From JACCVL01 sp963695375 (GTDB lineage: Bacteria; Actinomycetota; Actinomycetes; Propionibacteriales; Nocardioidaceae), in NCBI GenBank assembly GCA_963695375.1, contig OY968767.1, forward strand, positions 806,001-870,000: a DNA stretch of 64,000 nt, given 5' to 3'. The translations under genes and the position numbers were made by a program. A model generated the notes under the pieces. The model had not been told where the DNA came from, made no database searches, and saw only the letters and a program-made list of their open reading frames with translations. This document shows, piece by piece, positions 51,613 through 60,285 of the stretch (its first letter is position 1; each line of letters opens with the position of its first letter).

Positions 51613-52368
51613 ATGCCTCGTCGGGTCATCGCCGCCACCGTCGCCACGACCATCGCGACGACCGTCGCCACGACGGCGCTCGCCGTTGGATGGAGCGCCG
51701 CCCCGGCACCGCCGGCCGCCGCGGTCTCACCCCCGCTCACCGTCGACCGCGACCCGGTGCGCCTCGGTGGCGTCACGGTGCGGGTGCGCCCCGGCACCCG
51801 CCAGGTGATCACCGTCAACTCCCGCTCCGGCTGGCACGCCACCGTGCGGTTGTGGCGCTCGACCGACACCGGTTGGCGCCGGGTCGCCAGTGCCCGGGAC
51901 GGCCGGACCGGCTACGGCGGCCTGGTGCCGGGCGACGACCGGGAGCAGGGCAGCGGGACGACCCCGCTCGGCTCGTACCGGATGACCGAGTCCTTCGGGC
52001 TGGCGCGGCGACCGGTGGGCACCGGGCTGGACTTCCACCGGGTGCGAGCCGGGGACTACTGGGTGCAGGACAACGGGTCCCGTTGGTACAACACGCTGCG
52101 GAATCGACACCAGGGCGGGTTTCGCTGGTGGCTCGACGGCTACAACGGGTCGGAGCGGCTGCGCGACTACGCCGGGCAGTACCGGTGGTCGATCGTCATC
52201 GACTTCAACCGTCCCGATCCGGTCCGACACCGCGGGTCGGGGATCTTCCTGCACGTGAACGGCTCCGGCGCGACCGCGGGCTGCGTCTCGACGCCGCTGC
52301 GCTTCGTGCGGACGGCGATGCGGCGGCTGGACCCCGGCAAGCAGCCGGTCATCGCCATCGGCCGCTGA
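51613..52368 (+). CDS. exported L,D-transpeptidase (YkuD fold)
   Basis: A 251-residue secreted protein with a signal peptide (RRVIAATVATTIATTVATTALAVGW, AxA near 36-38). The catalytic segment is IFLHVNGSGATAGCVSTPLRFV, with the His, Ser-Gly-like turn and nucleophile Cys of YkuD enzymes; a second conserved part is EQGSGTTPLGSYRM. Such enzymes make 3-3 peptidoglycan crosslinks or attach proteins to the wall. No separate wall-binding domain is present. Several conserved-looking aromatic residues (WWLDGYNGSERL) may form the substrate groove. Confidence 0.85.
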   Translation: MPRRVIAATVATTIATTVATTALAVGWSAAPAPPAAAVSPPLTVDRDPVRLGGVTVRVRPGTRQVITVNSRSGWHATVRLWRSTDTGWRRVASARDGRTGYGGLVPGDDREQGSGTTPLGSYRMTESFGLARRPVGTGLDFHRVRAGDYWVQDNGSRWYNTLRNRHQGGFRWWLDGYNGSERLRDYAGQYRWSIVIDFNRPDPVRHRGSGIFLHVNGSGATAGCVSTPLRFVRTAMRRLDPGKQPVIAIGR

Positions 52369-52399
52369 CCGGCCGGTTGCCCGGCACCGCCCACCGCGC

Positions 52400-52405
52400 C
52401 ACGCT
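52400..52405 (+). promoter_or_regulatory. leaderless -10 (CACGCT) for MDMPI-fold gene
   Basis: CACGCT ends six bases before the GTG at 52412. Confidence 0.5.
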
Positions 52406-52411
52406 GAGCCG

Positions 52412-53086
52412 GTGCACGAGCCCGGCGCCGAGATGGCCACCCGACTGGGCACCGCCTGGTCGGACGTGGTGGCGACGCTGACGGACGTCTCGGAGGCCGA
52501 CGCCTGGGCGCCGACCGGTTGCGCGGGCTGGTCGGTCCGCGACCTCACCTTCCACCTGCTGATGGACGCACAGCGCGCGCTGGTCGCTCTCGGCACGCCG
52601 AGTTCGGCCGCGCCGGACACCGACGCGGTCTCGTACTGGCGGGACTGGCGGCCGGACAGCGACCGGGCGCAGAACAACCTGCGGATGACCAGGATCGCGG
52701 CCAGCGTGTATCCGTCGTTCGGCATCCTCCGCGACGAGTACGTCGAGACCACCCGGGCAGCGGCGCACCTGGCGGCCGGGGCCGCGCCGAGCAGCGCGGT
52801 CGGGACACAGGGGCACGTGCTCCGAGTCGGCGACCTGCTGGCGACCATGGTCGTGGAGGCCGGCGTGCACCACCTCGATCTCGTGGGCGGCCACACCGGC
52901 GGAGGGCCCCGCGCAGCCACCCTGGCGGTGGTCCGGGACACCCTGGACGGGTTGTTGGGCCAGCCGGTGCCGCTGGACTGGGACCTCGAGACGTACGCGC
53001 GAGCCGGCACCGGACGGCGGGAGCTCAGCACCGACGAGCGGGCCGCCCTCGGTCCGCTCGCCGACCGGTTCCCGCTCTTCGGCTGA
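52412..53086 (+). CDS. maleylpyruvate-isomerase-N-terminal (DinB-like) protein
   Basis: A 224-residue protein with the MDMPI_N four-helix fold: TGCAGWSVRDLTFHLLMDAQRAL near residue 36 carries the first His, and VVEAGVHHLDLVGG carries further His residues. In mycothiol-producing actinomycetes this fold uses mycothiol and a metal for isomerisation or transfer. The C-terminal part is short, so the full maleylpyruvate isomerase architecture is lacking. The start is supported by a leaderless -10. Confidence 0.82.
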   Translation: MHEPGAEMATRLGTAWSDVVATLTDVSEADAWAPTGCAGWSVRDLTFHLLMDAQRALVALGTPSSAAPDTDAVSYWRDWRPDSDRAQNNLRMTRIAASVYPSFGILRDEYVETTRAAAHLAAGAAPSSAVGTQGHVLRVGDLLATMVVEAGVHHLDLVGGHTGGGPRAATLAVVRDTLDGLLGQPVPLDWDLETYARAGTGRRELSTDERAALGPLADRFPLFG

Positions 53087-53100
53087 CCGGCCCGCCCGGC

Positions 53101-53913
53101 TCAGCCCGCGCCGAAGCTGGCCCGCCGCGCCGCCCGCCGCAGCACCGCCAGGACGGCAGGACCGAGCACGACGATGCCCAGCACGGTGGTGACCGCACGG
53201 CCGAGGTCCCAGCCGAGTGTCGACGTGACGAGGGTGAAGGTGGCGAAGCGCTCCAGGTTGGCGAGCAGCGGGTCGCCGGCCACGAACGACAGCGCGGTGT
53301 CCTGCCCGATCGAGTACGGCCAGAACCAGAGGTTGAGCAGCGCACCGTAGGCCAGGGCGGCGGCCGCGCCGTACGCGGCGAGCATCGCCACCTCCCAGCG
53401 CCCGGCGACCCGGCGTGGCAGCAGGCCGGCTCCAAGGCCGACCCACGCCGCCGCCATCATCTGGAAGGGCAGCCACGGGCCGACGCCCGCCGTGAGCAGC
53501 GCCGAGGCGAGCATCGACAGGCAGCCGAGGGCGAAGCCGAAGCCCGGTCCGAACACCCGTCCGCCGAGCACCAGCAGGAAGAACACCAGCTCGATCCCGC
53601 CCACCCCGGCTCCCAGCGGCCGAAGCGCCGCGTCCACGGCGGACAGCACGCCGAGCATCGCGAGGGCGCGGGAGTCGATGCCCTCGTCCGCGAGCTCGGC
53701 CAGCACCACCGCGAGCACGATCGGGAGCAGCAGGATGAAGGCGAGCGGGGCGTCGGTGGTGTGCCCGACGGTGCCGGCCGGCACCTCCACCAGCAGCGGC
53801 CAGCAGAACATCACCAGCCCGGCGAGGCTCGCCACGGTCAGCACCAGCCGGGAACGCGGCCGCCGCGCGACGGTGACCTGCGGCGCGGGGACGTGCAGCG
53901 CGGTGTCAGCCAC
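53101..53913 (-). CDS. ECF transporter S component, probable cobalamin-specific
   Basis: A 270-residue membrane protein with about six or seven TM helices. Features of the vitamin ECF S components include ELVFFLLVLGGRVFGPGFGFALGCLSMLASALLTAGVGPWLPFQMM (cited for its G-P-x-x-G-F-x-x-G and aromatic/Gly pattern) and Ala-rich helices that dock on the T subunit. It is the last gene of a coupled operon with T and ATPase genes, downstream of a cobalamin riboswitch, so I predict cobalamin or a precursor as ligand. The GTG overlaps the ATPase stop by eight bases. Confidence 0.82.
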   Translation of the reverse strand: MADTALHVPAPQVTVARRPRSRLVLTVASLAGLVMFCWPLLVEVPAGTVGHTTDAPLAFILLLPIVLAVVLAELADEGIDSRALAMLGVLSAVDAALRPLGAGVGGIELVFFLLVLGGRVFGPGFGFALGCLSMLASALLTAGVGPWLPFQMMAAAWVGLGAGLLPRRVAGRWEVAMLAAYGAAAALAYGALLNLWFWPYSIGQDTALSFVAGDPLLANLERFATFTLVTSTLGWDLGRAVTTVLGIVVLGPAVLAVLRRAARRASFGAG

Positions 53914-55561
53914 GGCCCGCCACCTGCCGGGGCTCCAGCTGCGGGGCGACCTGATCGACGGTGAGCCACGGCGGGCCGAGCACCTTCGCCACCTGCGGAG
54001 CCAGCGTCGCCGACGGCGTCACCACGTCGGCGGTCGGCCCGTCCGCGACCACCTCGCCGTCGGCCAGCAGCACGACCCGGTGCGCCGCCTGTGCCACCAG
54101 CTCGACGTCATGGGAGGCGACGACGACGGCGTGGCCGGCGGCGGAGAGCGCACGCAGCACGCCGACCAGCCGGCGCTTGGCCGCGTAGTCCAGGCCACGG
54201 GTGGGCTCGTCCAGCAGGACCACCGGCGGGGCTGCGGTCAGCTGCACGGCCAGCACCAGCCCGAGCTGCTGGCCGGCCGACAGGTCCCGGGGATGCCGAG
54301 CAGGGTCGACTGCTCCGAGCACCCGGGTGACCAGCGCGGCACAGCTGCCGGCCGGTGCGCCGGACTCGGCATCGGCCTGGACGCACTCGTCGGCGACGGT
54401 CTCGAGGTAGAGCAGGTCGCTCGCCGTCTGTGGCACCAGCCCGACCCGCTTACGGCGCTCGGCCGGGGTGAGACGGGCGACGTCGGCGCCGTGCACCGCT
54501 ACGACGCCAGCGGACGGGAGGGACGCCCCGGCCAGCGTCCAGAGCAACGACGACTTGCCGGCACCGTTGCGGCCCATCACCGCCACGACCTCGCCGGCCT
54601 CGACGGTCAGGTCGACGTCGCGCACCGCCACGGTCGCACCGTGCCGGACCACCACCCGGCGGGCGGAGACGGCCGGGTCGACTCGTCGCCCGGCGCCGGG
54701 TCGCACCGGGTCGCTCACCTCCTGCCGCGCCGGGGTGGGATCAACGCCAGGTCGCCAGGGCAGCGGCGTGGCCGCCACGCACCGGCGGGCACTGCGCACC
54801 GACAACGGAACCGGGAGCCAGCCGGCCAGCCGGGCCAGCTCCACCACCGGTGGGGCGACCGGTGAGTCGACCATCGCGGCGGCCGGCTCGTCGCTGCGCA
54901 CGGTCCCGTCCGATGCCACGGTGAGCACCCGGTCGGCGTACTCGACGACCCGTTCCAGCCGGTGCTCCGCCACCAGGCAGGTGACACCGAGGTCGTGGAC
55001 CAGTCGCAGCAGCGCTCCGAGCACCTCCTCCGCGGCACCGGGATCGAGCGCCGACGTCGGCTCGTCCAGCACGAGCACCCGCGGCCCGGCGGTGAGCACG
55101 GCGCCGATCGCCACCCGTTGCTGCTCCCCGCCCGACAGCGTGCCGAGCGCGCGGTGCCGCAGGCCGGCGATGCCGAGCAGGTCGAGCGTGTGCTCCACCC
55201 GGGTGCGCATCACCGGCGGGGGAACGGCGAGCTGCTCCATCGCGTACGCCAGCTCCTCCTCGACGGTCCCGGTGACGAAGGTCGCCGCCGGGTCCTGGCC
55301 GACCCGGCCGACCACGTGCGCGAGGTCGCGCGGCGGGTGGTCGCGGGTGTCCAGGCCGGCGACGCGGACGTGGCCGGTCAGTCGGCCACCGGTCGCATGC
55401 GGCACCGAGCCGTTCACCGCCCCGAGCAGGGTGGACTTCCCGGCGCCGGTGGGCCCGACGACCAGGGCCAGCTCGCCCTCGGGGATCACCAGGTCGACGC
55501 CGCGCAGCACCTCCCGGTCCGCGCCGGCGTAGCCGAAGCCGACGTCCTCGAAGCTGATCAC
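53906..55561 (-). CDS. fused double ECF transporter ATPase
   Basis: A 551-residue protein with two complete ABC ATPase domains, which in most ECF systems are separate A1 and A2 subunits. Domain 1 has VGPTGAGKSTLLGAVNG, LSGGEQQRVAIGAVL and VLVLDEPTSALDPG; domain 2 has MGRNGAGKSSLLWTLAG, LSAGQQLGLVLAV and VVLLDEPTRGLD. A linker of about 50 residues joins them. The GTG start overlaps the T-component stop (GTGA). It powers the same importer as the neighbouring T and S genes. Confidence 0.9.
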   Translation of the reverse strand: MISFEDVGFGYAGADREVLRGVDLVIPEGELALVVGPTGAGKSTLLGAVNGSVPHATGGRLTGHVRVAGLDTRDHPPRDLAHVVGRVGQDPAATFVTGTVEEELAYAMEQLAVPPPVMRTRVEHTLDLLGIAGLRHRALGTLSGGEQQRVAIGAVLTAGPRVLVLDEPTSALDPGAAEEVLGALLRLVHDLGVTCLVAEHRLERVVEYADRVLTVASDGTVRSDEPAAAMVDSPVAPPVVELARLAGWLPVPLSVRSARRCVAATPLPWRPGVDPTPARQEVSDPVRPGAGRRVDPAVSARRVVVRHGATVAVRDVDLTVEAGEVVAVMGRNGAGKSSLLWTLAGASLPSAGVVAVHGADVARLTPAERRKRVGLVPQTASDLLYLETVADECVQADAESGAPAGSCAALVTRVLGAVDPARHPRDLSAGQQLGLVLAVQLTAAPPVVLLDEPTRGLDYAAKRRLVGVLRALSAAGHAVVVASHDVELVAQAAHRVVLLADGEVVADGPTADVVTPSATLAPQVAKVLGPPWLTVDQVAPQLEPRQVAGRG

Positions 55562-56703
55562 GGCCGGCCCCCCGATCCGACCGGCGCGGACCCGGACCAC
55601 GGGCGCTCATCGGCGGTCGGCCGCGTCTCCCCCGGCACCGGTGGGGTCAGCACCGCGGGCGCGAGGCCGGTCAGCAGGCCCACCAGCGAAAGCAGCGAGA
55701 CCGTGGGCCAGGTGGGCGGTGACAGCACCGGGTTCGCGACCAGCGGGTCGGTCGCGCCGGTGACGAGGAGCGCCGCGGCCACGGCGACCCCCGAACCGAC
55801 GGTGATCAGCTCCGGCGCCCGCCACCGGTCCGGCCGGTAGCGGGTGCGCTGGACCCGGCGCCCGGCGAGCGCCAGCCCCACCACCGCGGCCAGGACACCG
55901 GACCCGAGCAGCGGCATCCCGAGCAGTCGGGGCGTCGTGGTGTCGAGCAGTGCGTACACGCCGACGAGGAGGCCGAGCAGCCCGCCCAGCAGCAGGGTGG
56001 CGACGAGCAGCCGGGAGCGGCTCGTCACCGCGGCGCGCCGGCCGTAGCCGCGCGAGTCCATCGACGCGGCCAGCGCGAGGCTCCGCTCCACCGCGTCCTC
56101 GAGGACCGGTACGACGACGGCCCGGAGCCGGTCGCGCCGGCGGCCGACGGCGCCGCGCAGGGATCGGGCCCGGCGGACCCGGAGCACGGACTCGCCCAGC
56201 TCGGGGAGGATCGACACCGCGACGACGGTCGCAGCGCCGACCTCGTGCAGGGCGGGCGGCACCGACTTGAGCAGCCGGCGCGGGTCGGCGAGCGAGTTCG
56301 CGGCGCCGACGCACACCAGCATCGTGGCCAGCCGCAGCCCGTCGGTAGCCGACACCAGCAACGCCGACCCGGTCACGTCACCGAGCAGCGTCGGCGCGCC
56401 CGCCCACGGCGGCGTGTAGGCCGGCAGCGGCAGCAGGACGGTGTCGGCCGCCGATGCGCCGCCGCCGAGCAGCACCCGGAAGACGACACGGATCGCGACC
56501 ACCAGCAGCCCGGCCAGCAGGTACCAGCGAAAGGCCCGGGCATACGCCGACCGGCCCTTGCGGGCGGCCACCACGACACCGGCGACCGCGAGCAGCGACG
56601 CCAGCAGCAGCGGGTTCGTGGTCTGCGCCGCCGCCACCGCGAGACCCAGCGCCCACGCCCACCAGGCGAGCGGGTGCAGGTCTCGCGGCAGCAACCACCT
56701 CAC
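55558..56703 (-). CDS. ECF transporter T component (CbiQ-like, long form)
   Basis: A 381-residue membrane protein. The energy-coupling domain is in the first 250 residues, with the two coupling helices marked by RARSLRGAVGRR and AASMDSRGYGRR (the Ala-Arg-Gly-type motifs that touch the ATPases). A further set of three or four TM helices extends the C-terminus by about 130 residues, longer than usual for CbiQ. The GTG overlaps the previous stop by four bases. It couples ATP hydrolysis to the S component. Confidence 0.87.
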   Translation of the reverse strand: MRWLLPRDLHPLAWWAWALGLAVAAAQTTNPLLLASLLAVAGVVVAARKGRSAYARAFRWYLLAGLLVVAIRVVFRVLLGGGASAADTVLLPLPAYTPPWAGAPTLLGDVTGSALLVSATDGLRLATMLVCVGAANSLADPRRLLKSVPPALHEVGAATVVAVSILPELGESVLRVRRARSLRGAVGRRRDRLRAVVVPVLEDAVERSLALAASMDSRGYGRRAAVTSRSRLLVATLLLGGLLGLLVGVYALLDTTTPRLLGMPLLGSGVLAAVVGLALAGRRVQRTRYRPDRWRAPELITVGSGVAVAAALLVTGATDPLVANPVLSPPTWPTVSLLSLVGLLTGLAPAVLTPPVPGETRPTADERPWSGSAPVGSGGRP

Positions 56704-57932
56704 GGACCCGGCGCTCCCCGCCCCCGCCGCCACGCCACCACGCCGGCCAGCCCGGCCAGAAGGGCGAGCACGGCTGCACCGGCGAGCGTCGACATCGGCG
56801 GACCGGAGCGCTCGGCCGCGGCCTCGACCGGGATCTCACCGGTGACGGTCGGACCGGGCGCCGACGCCGCCGCGGACTGCTGTCGGCCCGGCTTGTCGGC
56901 GGGACCGGAGGGGTCGCCACCGCGGTCGCCGCCCTCACGGCCACCGCCCTCACGGTCACCGCCCTCACGGTCACCGTCCCCACGGTCGCCGTCCCCACGG
57001 TCGCCGTCCCCACGGTCGCCGTCCGGACCGCCCGCCTGGCCGGCCCCGTTCCCGGCTCCGTTTCCGGCTCCGTTCCCGGCTCCGTTCCCGGCCGGAGGCG
57101 GGGTGCTGCCGTCACCTGCCTGCGTCGGGGGGGTGCCGGCCGGCGGCGCGTCGGGTGTTCCGCCACCGGACCCGCCAGCGCCCGAACCATCGCCGGAGCC
57201 ACCCGGGGGCGAGCCGGTCGGTCCGCCACTGGGTCCGCCGGATCCATTGCCGGATCCGTTGCCGCCCCCATTGCCGCCCCCGTTGCCGCCCCCGTTGCCC
57301 CCACCTCCGTCGCCGTAGGGCGCGTTCGGGTTGTCCGGCGCGATCCGCGGCGGCGGAGCGGCCGACGAGCTCCGGTTGAGCGAGAACGACCAGCCCTCGA
57401 AGCCGCCGGGGATGGCGCTGCGGTTGCCCGGTCCGGACGATGAGTACCGCCAGCGTCCGCCCTCCGGTGCATACCAGTAGGACCAGTACGCCGCGGTCGG
57501 CGGCGCGTTGACACAGCGCTCGACGTAGTCCTCGTCACCCTGCACCGGGATCTGCTCCCCGACCGCTGGCCGGGTCCCGGTCGAGGTGGACAACCGGCAG
57601 ACCATGCCGGGTTGCCGGTCCGGCATGACGTAGCTGACCCCGGCGTCGGTCAGCGCGTCCAGCCCGGTGTAGCCGCTGCCGGCCGGGCCGCCGGCACAGC
57701 GCACGAGGACACCGGCACCCGGGTCGAGGTCACGCAGGTCGACGATGACGGTCACGCCCTGTCCGTCGGTGCAGTAGCCGGCGGCCCGCGCGGTCTCGGC
57801 GGCCACCGAGGCGAGTCCGGACCCCGAACCTCCCGCCGGCGGGCCGGGCAGCAGCACCGGCCCGGCACCCGCCGCCACCGACAGCGCGACGACCGCCGCG
57901 GTCCGGGCGAGCAGCCGGATCCCGCTGGTCAC
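56700..57932 (-). CDS. membrane-anchored transcobalamin-C-domain-like protein (SCO2322-type)
   Basis: A 410-residue exported protein. Residues 1-40 form a signal sequence. Residues about 45-215 look like the DUF4430/transcobalamin beta domain: VTVIVDL, a GSGYTGLDALTDAGVSYV segment, AYWSYWYAPEGGRWRYSSSG and a closing GGFEGWSFSLN. A disordered linker of about 150 residues follows, built of GGGN, AGNG and DRGDG repeats, then one TM helix (MSTLAGAAVLALLAGLAGVVAW) and a basic tail. In animal intrinsic factor this beta domain closes over cobalamin. The GTG overlaps the toroid gene stop (GTGA). Similarity is by pattern, not alignment. Confidence 0.75.
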   Translation of the reverse strand: MTSGIRLLARTAAVVALSVAAGAGPVLLPGPPAGGSGSGLASVAAETARAAGYCTDGQGVTVIVDLRDLDPGAGVLVRCAGGPAGSGYTGLDALTDAGVSYVMPDRQPGMVCRLSTSTGTRPAVGEQIPVQGDEDYVERCVNAPPTAAYWSYWYAPEGGRWRYSSSGPGNRSAIPGGFEGWSFSLNRSSSAAPPPRIAPDNPNAPYGDGGGGNGGGNGGGNGGGNGSGNGSGGPSGGPTGSPPGGSGDGSGAGGSGGGTPDAPPAGTPPTQAGDGSTPPPAGNGAGNGAGNGAGNGAGQAGGPDGDRGDGDRGDGDRGDGDREGGDREGGGREGGDRGGDPSGPADKPGRQQSAAASAPGPTVTGEIPVEAAAERSGPPMSTLAGAAVLALLAGLAGVVAWRRGRGAPGP

Positions 57933-58987
57933 GAGACCGACAGCCGACTGAGTGGCACGCGGGCGAACGCGAACAGGGCCTGCGGCGTGGACCGGCGCCA
58001 GGTGTCCCGCGTGGTCGCGTCGATGCCCTCCTGCCGAGCCCGCCGGAAGTCGGCACGGTTGTAGGCGATGGCGCCGAGGTCCCTGCGGGCCGGGGTATCC
58101 CCGGCGTTCCGGCGGGTCAGCTGCAGGCCGGCCACCCAGCCGGCCGCCTTGCGGGCAGCGGCGTCGCGACCGACCAGCGCGAGGGCTTGGGCGGCCAGCC
58201 CGGTGCTGTTGCTGTTGGCCCCTGCGGTGAGCCCCTGTCCGGAGAAGGACCCGTTCCGCGCCTGGGCGCGGGTCAACCAGCGCGCGGTGTCCCGGATCGC
58301 GCCGGCGGGGAGGTCCACTCCCTCGTTGCGGGCACGGACCAGCGCCTGCAGCGCGAACGCGGTCGCGTCCACATCCGCCTTGCCGGACCCTCCGCCGCAC
58401 TGGCGGGCGGACATCGCCAGCCGGAAGAAGCCCGGGTCGCACTGCTGCCGGGTCAGGAAGTCGGCGGTGCTCGGGCGCAGTCGGCCGGTGCGGGCCAGCG
58501 CGAGAACGGCGAACGACTGGCTGATCGTGTTGCTGAAGTCGTCGCTCCCCGAGTCCTGCACCCGTCCGGACGGGGCGATCATCCGGGTCAGCCGGGCACG
58601 CAGGTCGAGCCGGCCGACCGTGGCGTCTCGGCCGCCGACCTCCCGGGCGAGCAGCAGCTTGGCGACCGGGCCGGCGAAGTAGTCGCCCTGGAAGGCGACG
58701 TACTCGCGGGCGTTCGCGCTGACGGTGCTGAGCACCGTTCTGGCCACCTTGCGGCGGTTGTCCGCAGCCACCAGCGCGAAGTAGGTGTCCACCGTCAGGC
58801 CCCAGTCGGTGACATCGAACGCGATGTTGTGGATGCGCCCGTCGGTGAGCTGGGTGGCCTGCCAGGCGGCCGCGCGGTCGGCCCGCTCGGCGGTCGGGGC
58901 GGCGGCCACCGAAGTGACAGGAAGCAGCGGCAGCACCAGGCCGGCGGTCATCGCGACCACGGCGGTGCGGAGGGAGAGCTGGCGCAT
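57929..58987 (-). CDS. secreted alpha/alpha-toroid protein (prenyltransferase-repeat, intrinsic-factor alpha-domain-like)
   Basis: A 352-residue exported protein with a signal peptide (RTAVVAMTAGLVLPLLPVTSVAAA). The rest is all-helical with the recurring units of squalene-cyclase/prenyltransferase toroids: GLTVDTYFALVAAD, DFSNTISQSFAVLALARTGR, DVDATAFALQALVRARNEG, SNSTGLAAQALALVG and RRSTPQALFAFARV, with GSF and PGFF turns. The same fold forms the cobalamin-binding alpha domain of intrinsic factor and transcobalamin. It is the first gene after a cobalamin riboswitch and overlaps the beta-domain-like gene. No catalytic DxDD or metal motif was seen, consistent with binding rather than cyclisation. 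Confidence 0.75.
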   Translation of the reverse strand: MRQLSLRTAVVAMTAGLVLPLLPVTSVAAAPTAERADRAAAWQATQLTDGRIHNIAFDVTDWGLTVDTYFALVAADNRRKVARTVLSTVSANAREYVAFQGDYFAGPVAKLLLAREVGGRDATVGRLDLRARLTRMIAPSGRVQDSGSDDFSNTISQSFAVLALARTGRLRPSTADFLTRQQCDPGFFRLAMSARQCGGGSGKADVDATAFALQALVRARNEGVDLPAGAIRDTARWLTRAQARNGSFSGQGLTAGANSNSTGLAAQALALVGRDAAARKAAGWVAGLQLTRRNAGDTPARRDLGAIAYNRADFRRARQEGIDATTRDTWRRSTPQALFAFARVPLSRLSVS

Positions 58988-59094
58988 GGAGAGGAACCCT
59001 TCGGCGAGCGGTCCTCAGGAGATGCCCTGGGCGCCGAGCCGGAGAAGCACCGGTCCGGGGCTCCACCTGCAGACCTCGACAGTTGTCAGGAGCC

Positions 59095-59235
59095 GCTCAC
59101 TCCCAGGCCAGGCATTCCGACTCGTGGCACCCGGGACGGGTGGCCACCTACGGCTGCGGGTCAGTGCCGGACTTGGACCGGCTTCCCCTGCCTGGGAGAT
59201 CTTGGCGCGGGCGGTAGCCCGCAGCCGGACAGTAC
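59095..59235 (-). ncRNA. cobalamin (B12) riboswitch
   Basis: Read on the minus strand, the leader shows the cobalamin-riboswitch core in order. GGGGAAGCCGGT (59188-59177) is followed by a short loop and CCGGCACTG, then CCCGC-AGCCGTAGG. A variable stem follows, then the B12-box-like GAGTCGGAATGCCTGGCC (59123-59106). It is followed by GC-rich sequence able to form a downstream hairpin before the ATG at 58987. It should repress the operon when adenosylcobalamin or a relative is abundant. Boundaries are approximate. Confidence 0.85.
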
Positions 59236-59252
59236 CAGCGCCACCCCCCTGC

Positions 59253-59464
59253 TCACGATCCGCGACTTCTGCCCACCCCCACCACCCCCACCACCCCCAC
59301 CACCCCCCTGCTCACGATCCGCGACTTCTGCAGATCGCAGGCGGGCGGATCGTGGCTGCGGTGCCGATCGGCAGCCCTGCAAAAGTCGCGGATCGTGACC
59401 GGGTCTTGGGGAGGATCGTGGCTGCGGTGCCGATCGGCAGCCCTGCAAAAGTCGCGGATCGTGA
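59253..59464. repeat. cluster of four dispersed-repeat copies (two forward, two reverse)
   Basis: Forward copies lie at 59253-59272 (truncated before CAG) and 59312-59333. Reverse copies lie at 59377-59398 and 59443-59464. The arrangement is two forward facing two reverse, so pairs can form long hairpins. All share TCACGATCCGCGACTT; the reverse copies have TTTTGCAG and the forward ones TTCTGC. Confidence 0.88.
59271..59309 (-). other. G-quadruplex-forming tract (minus strand)
   Basis: On the minus strand five G-runs, the first four of five or more, alternate with TGGT loops (GGGGGGTGGTGGGGGTGG and so on). This satisfies the standard G4 pattern with uniform short loops. It lies upstream of the B12 riboswitch in the transcribed direction. 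Confidence 0.75.
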
Positions 59465-59515
59465 CCGGGGCCTGGTTGCGGATCGTGACCGGGGCCTGGT
59501 TGGGGATCGTGACCG
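59345..59515 (+). repeat. 66-bp tandem duplication with trailing 24-bp units
   Basis: A unit containing GGATCGTGGCTGCGGTGCCG and one reverse dispersed repeat is present twice at 66-base spacing (59345 and 59411). It is followed by units of 24 bases that keep only GATCGTGACC (gatc at 59457, 59481 and 59505). The pattern looks like slippage growth of the dispersed repeat. Confidence 0.8.
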
Positions 59516-59523
59516 TCCCTGAG

Positions 59524-60281
<758 letters not shown>

Positions 60282-60285
<4 letters not shown>

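Larger units (their letters stand above)
58988..59523. other. 536-bp intergenic region: riboswitch, G-rich tract, repeats
   Basis: This gap holds the cobalamin riboswitch leader of the B12 operon (toward 58987) and, between it and the cbiO stop, a cluster of dispersed repeats with a C-rich tract. No protein gene is credible. The promoter of the B12 operon must lie within it on the minus strand. Confidence 0.75.
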
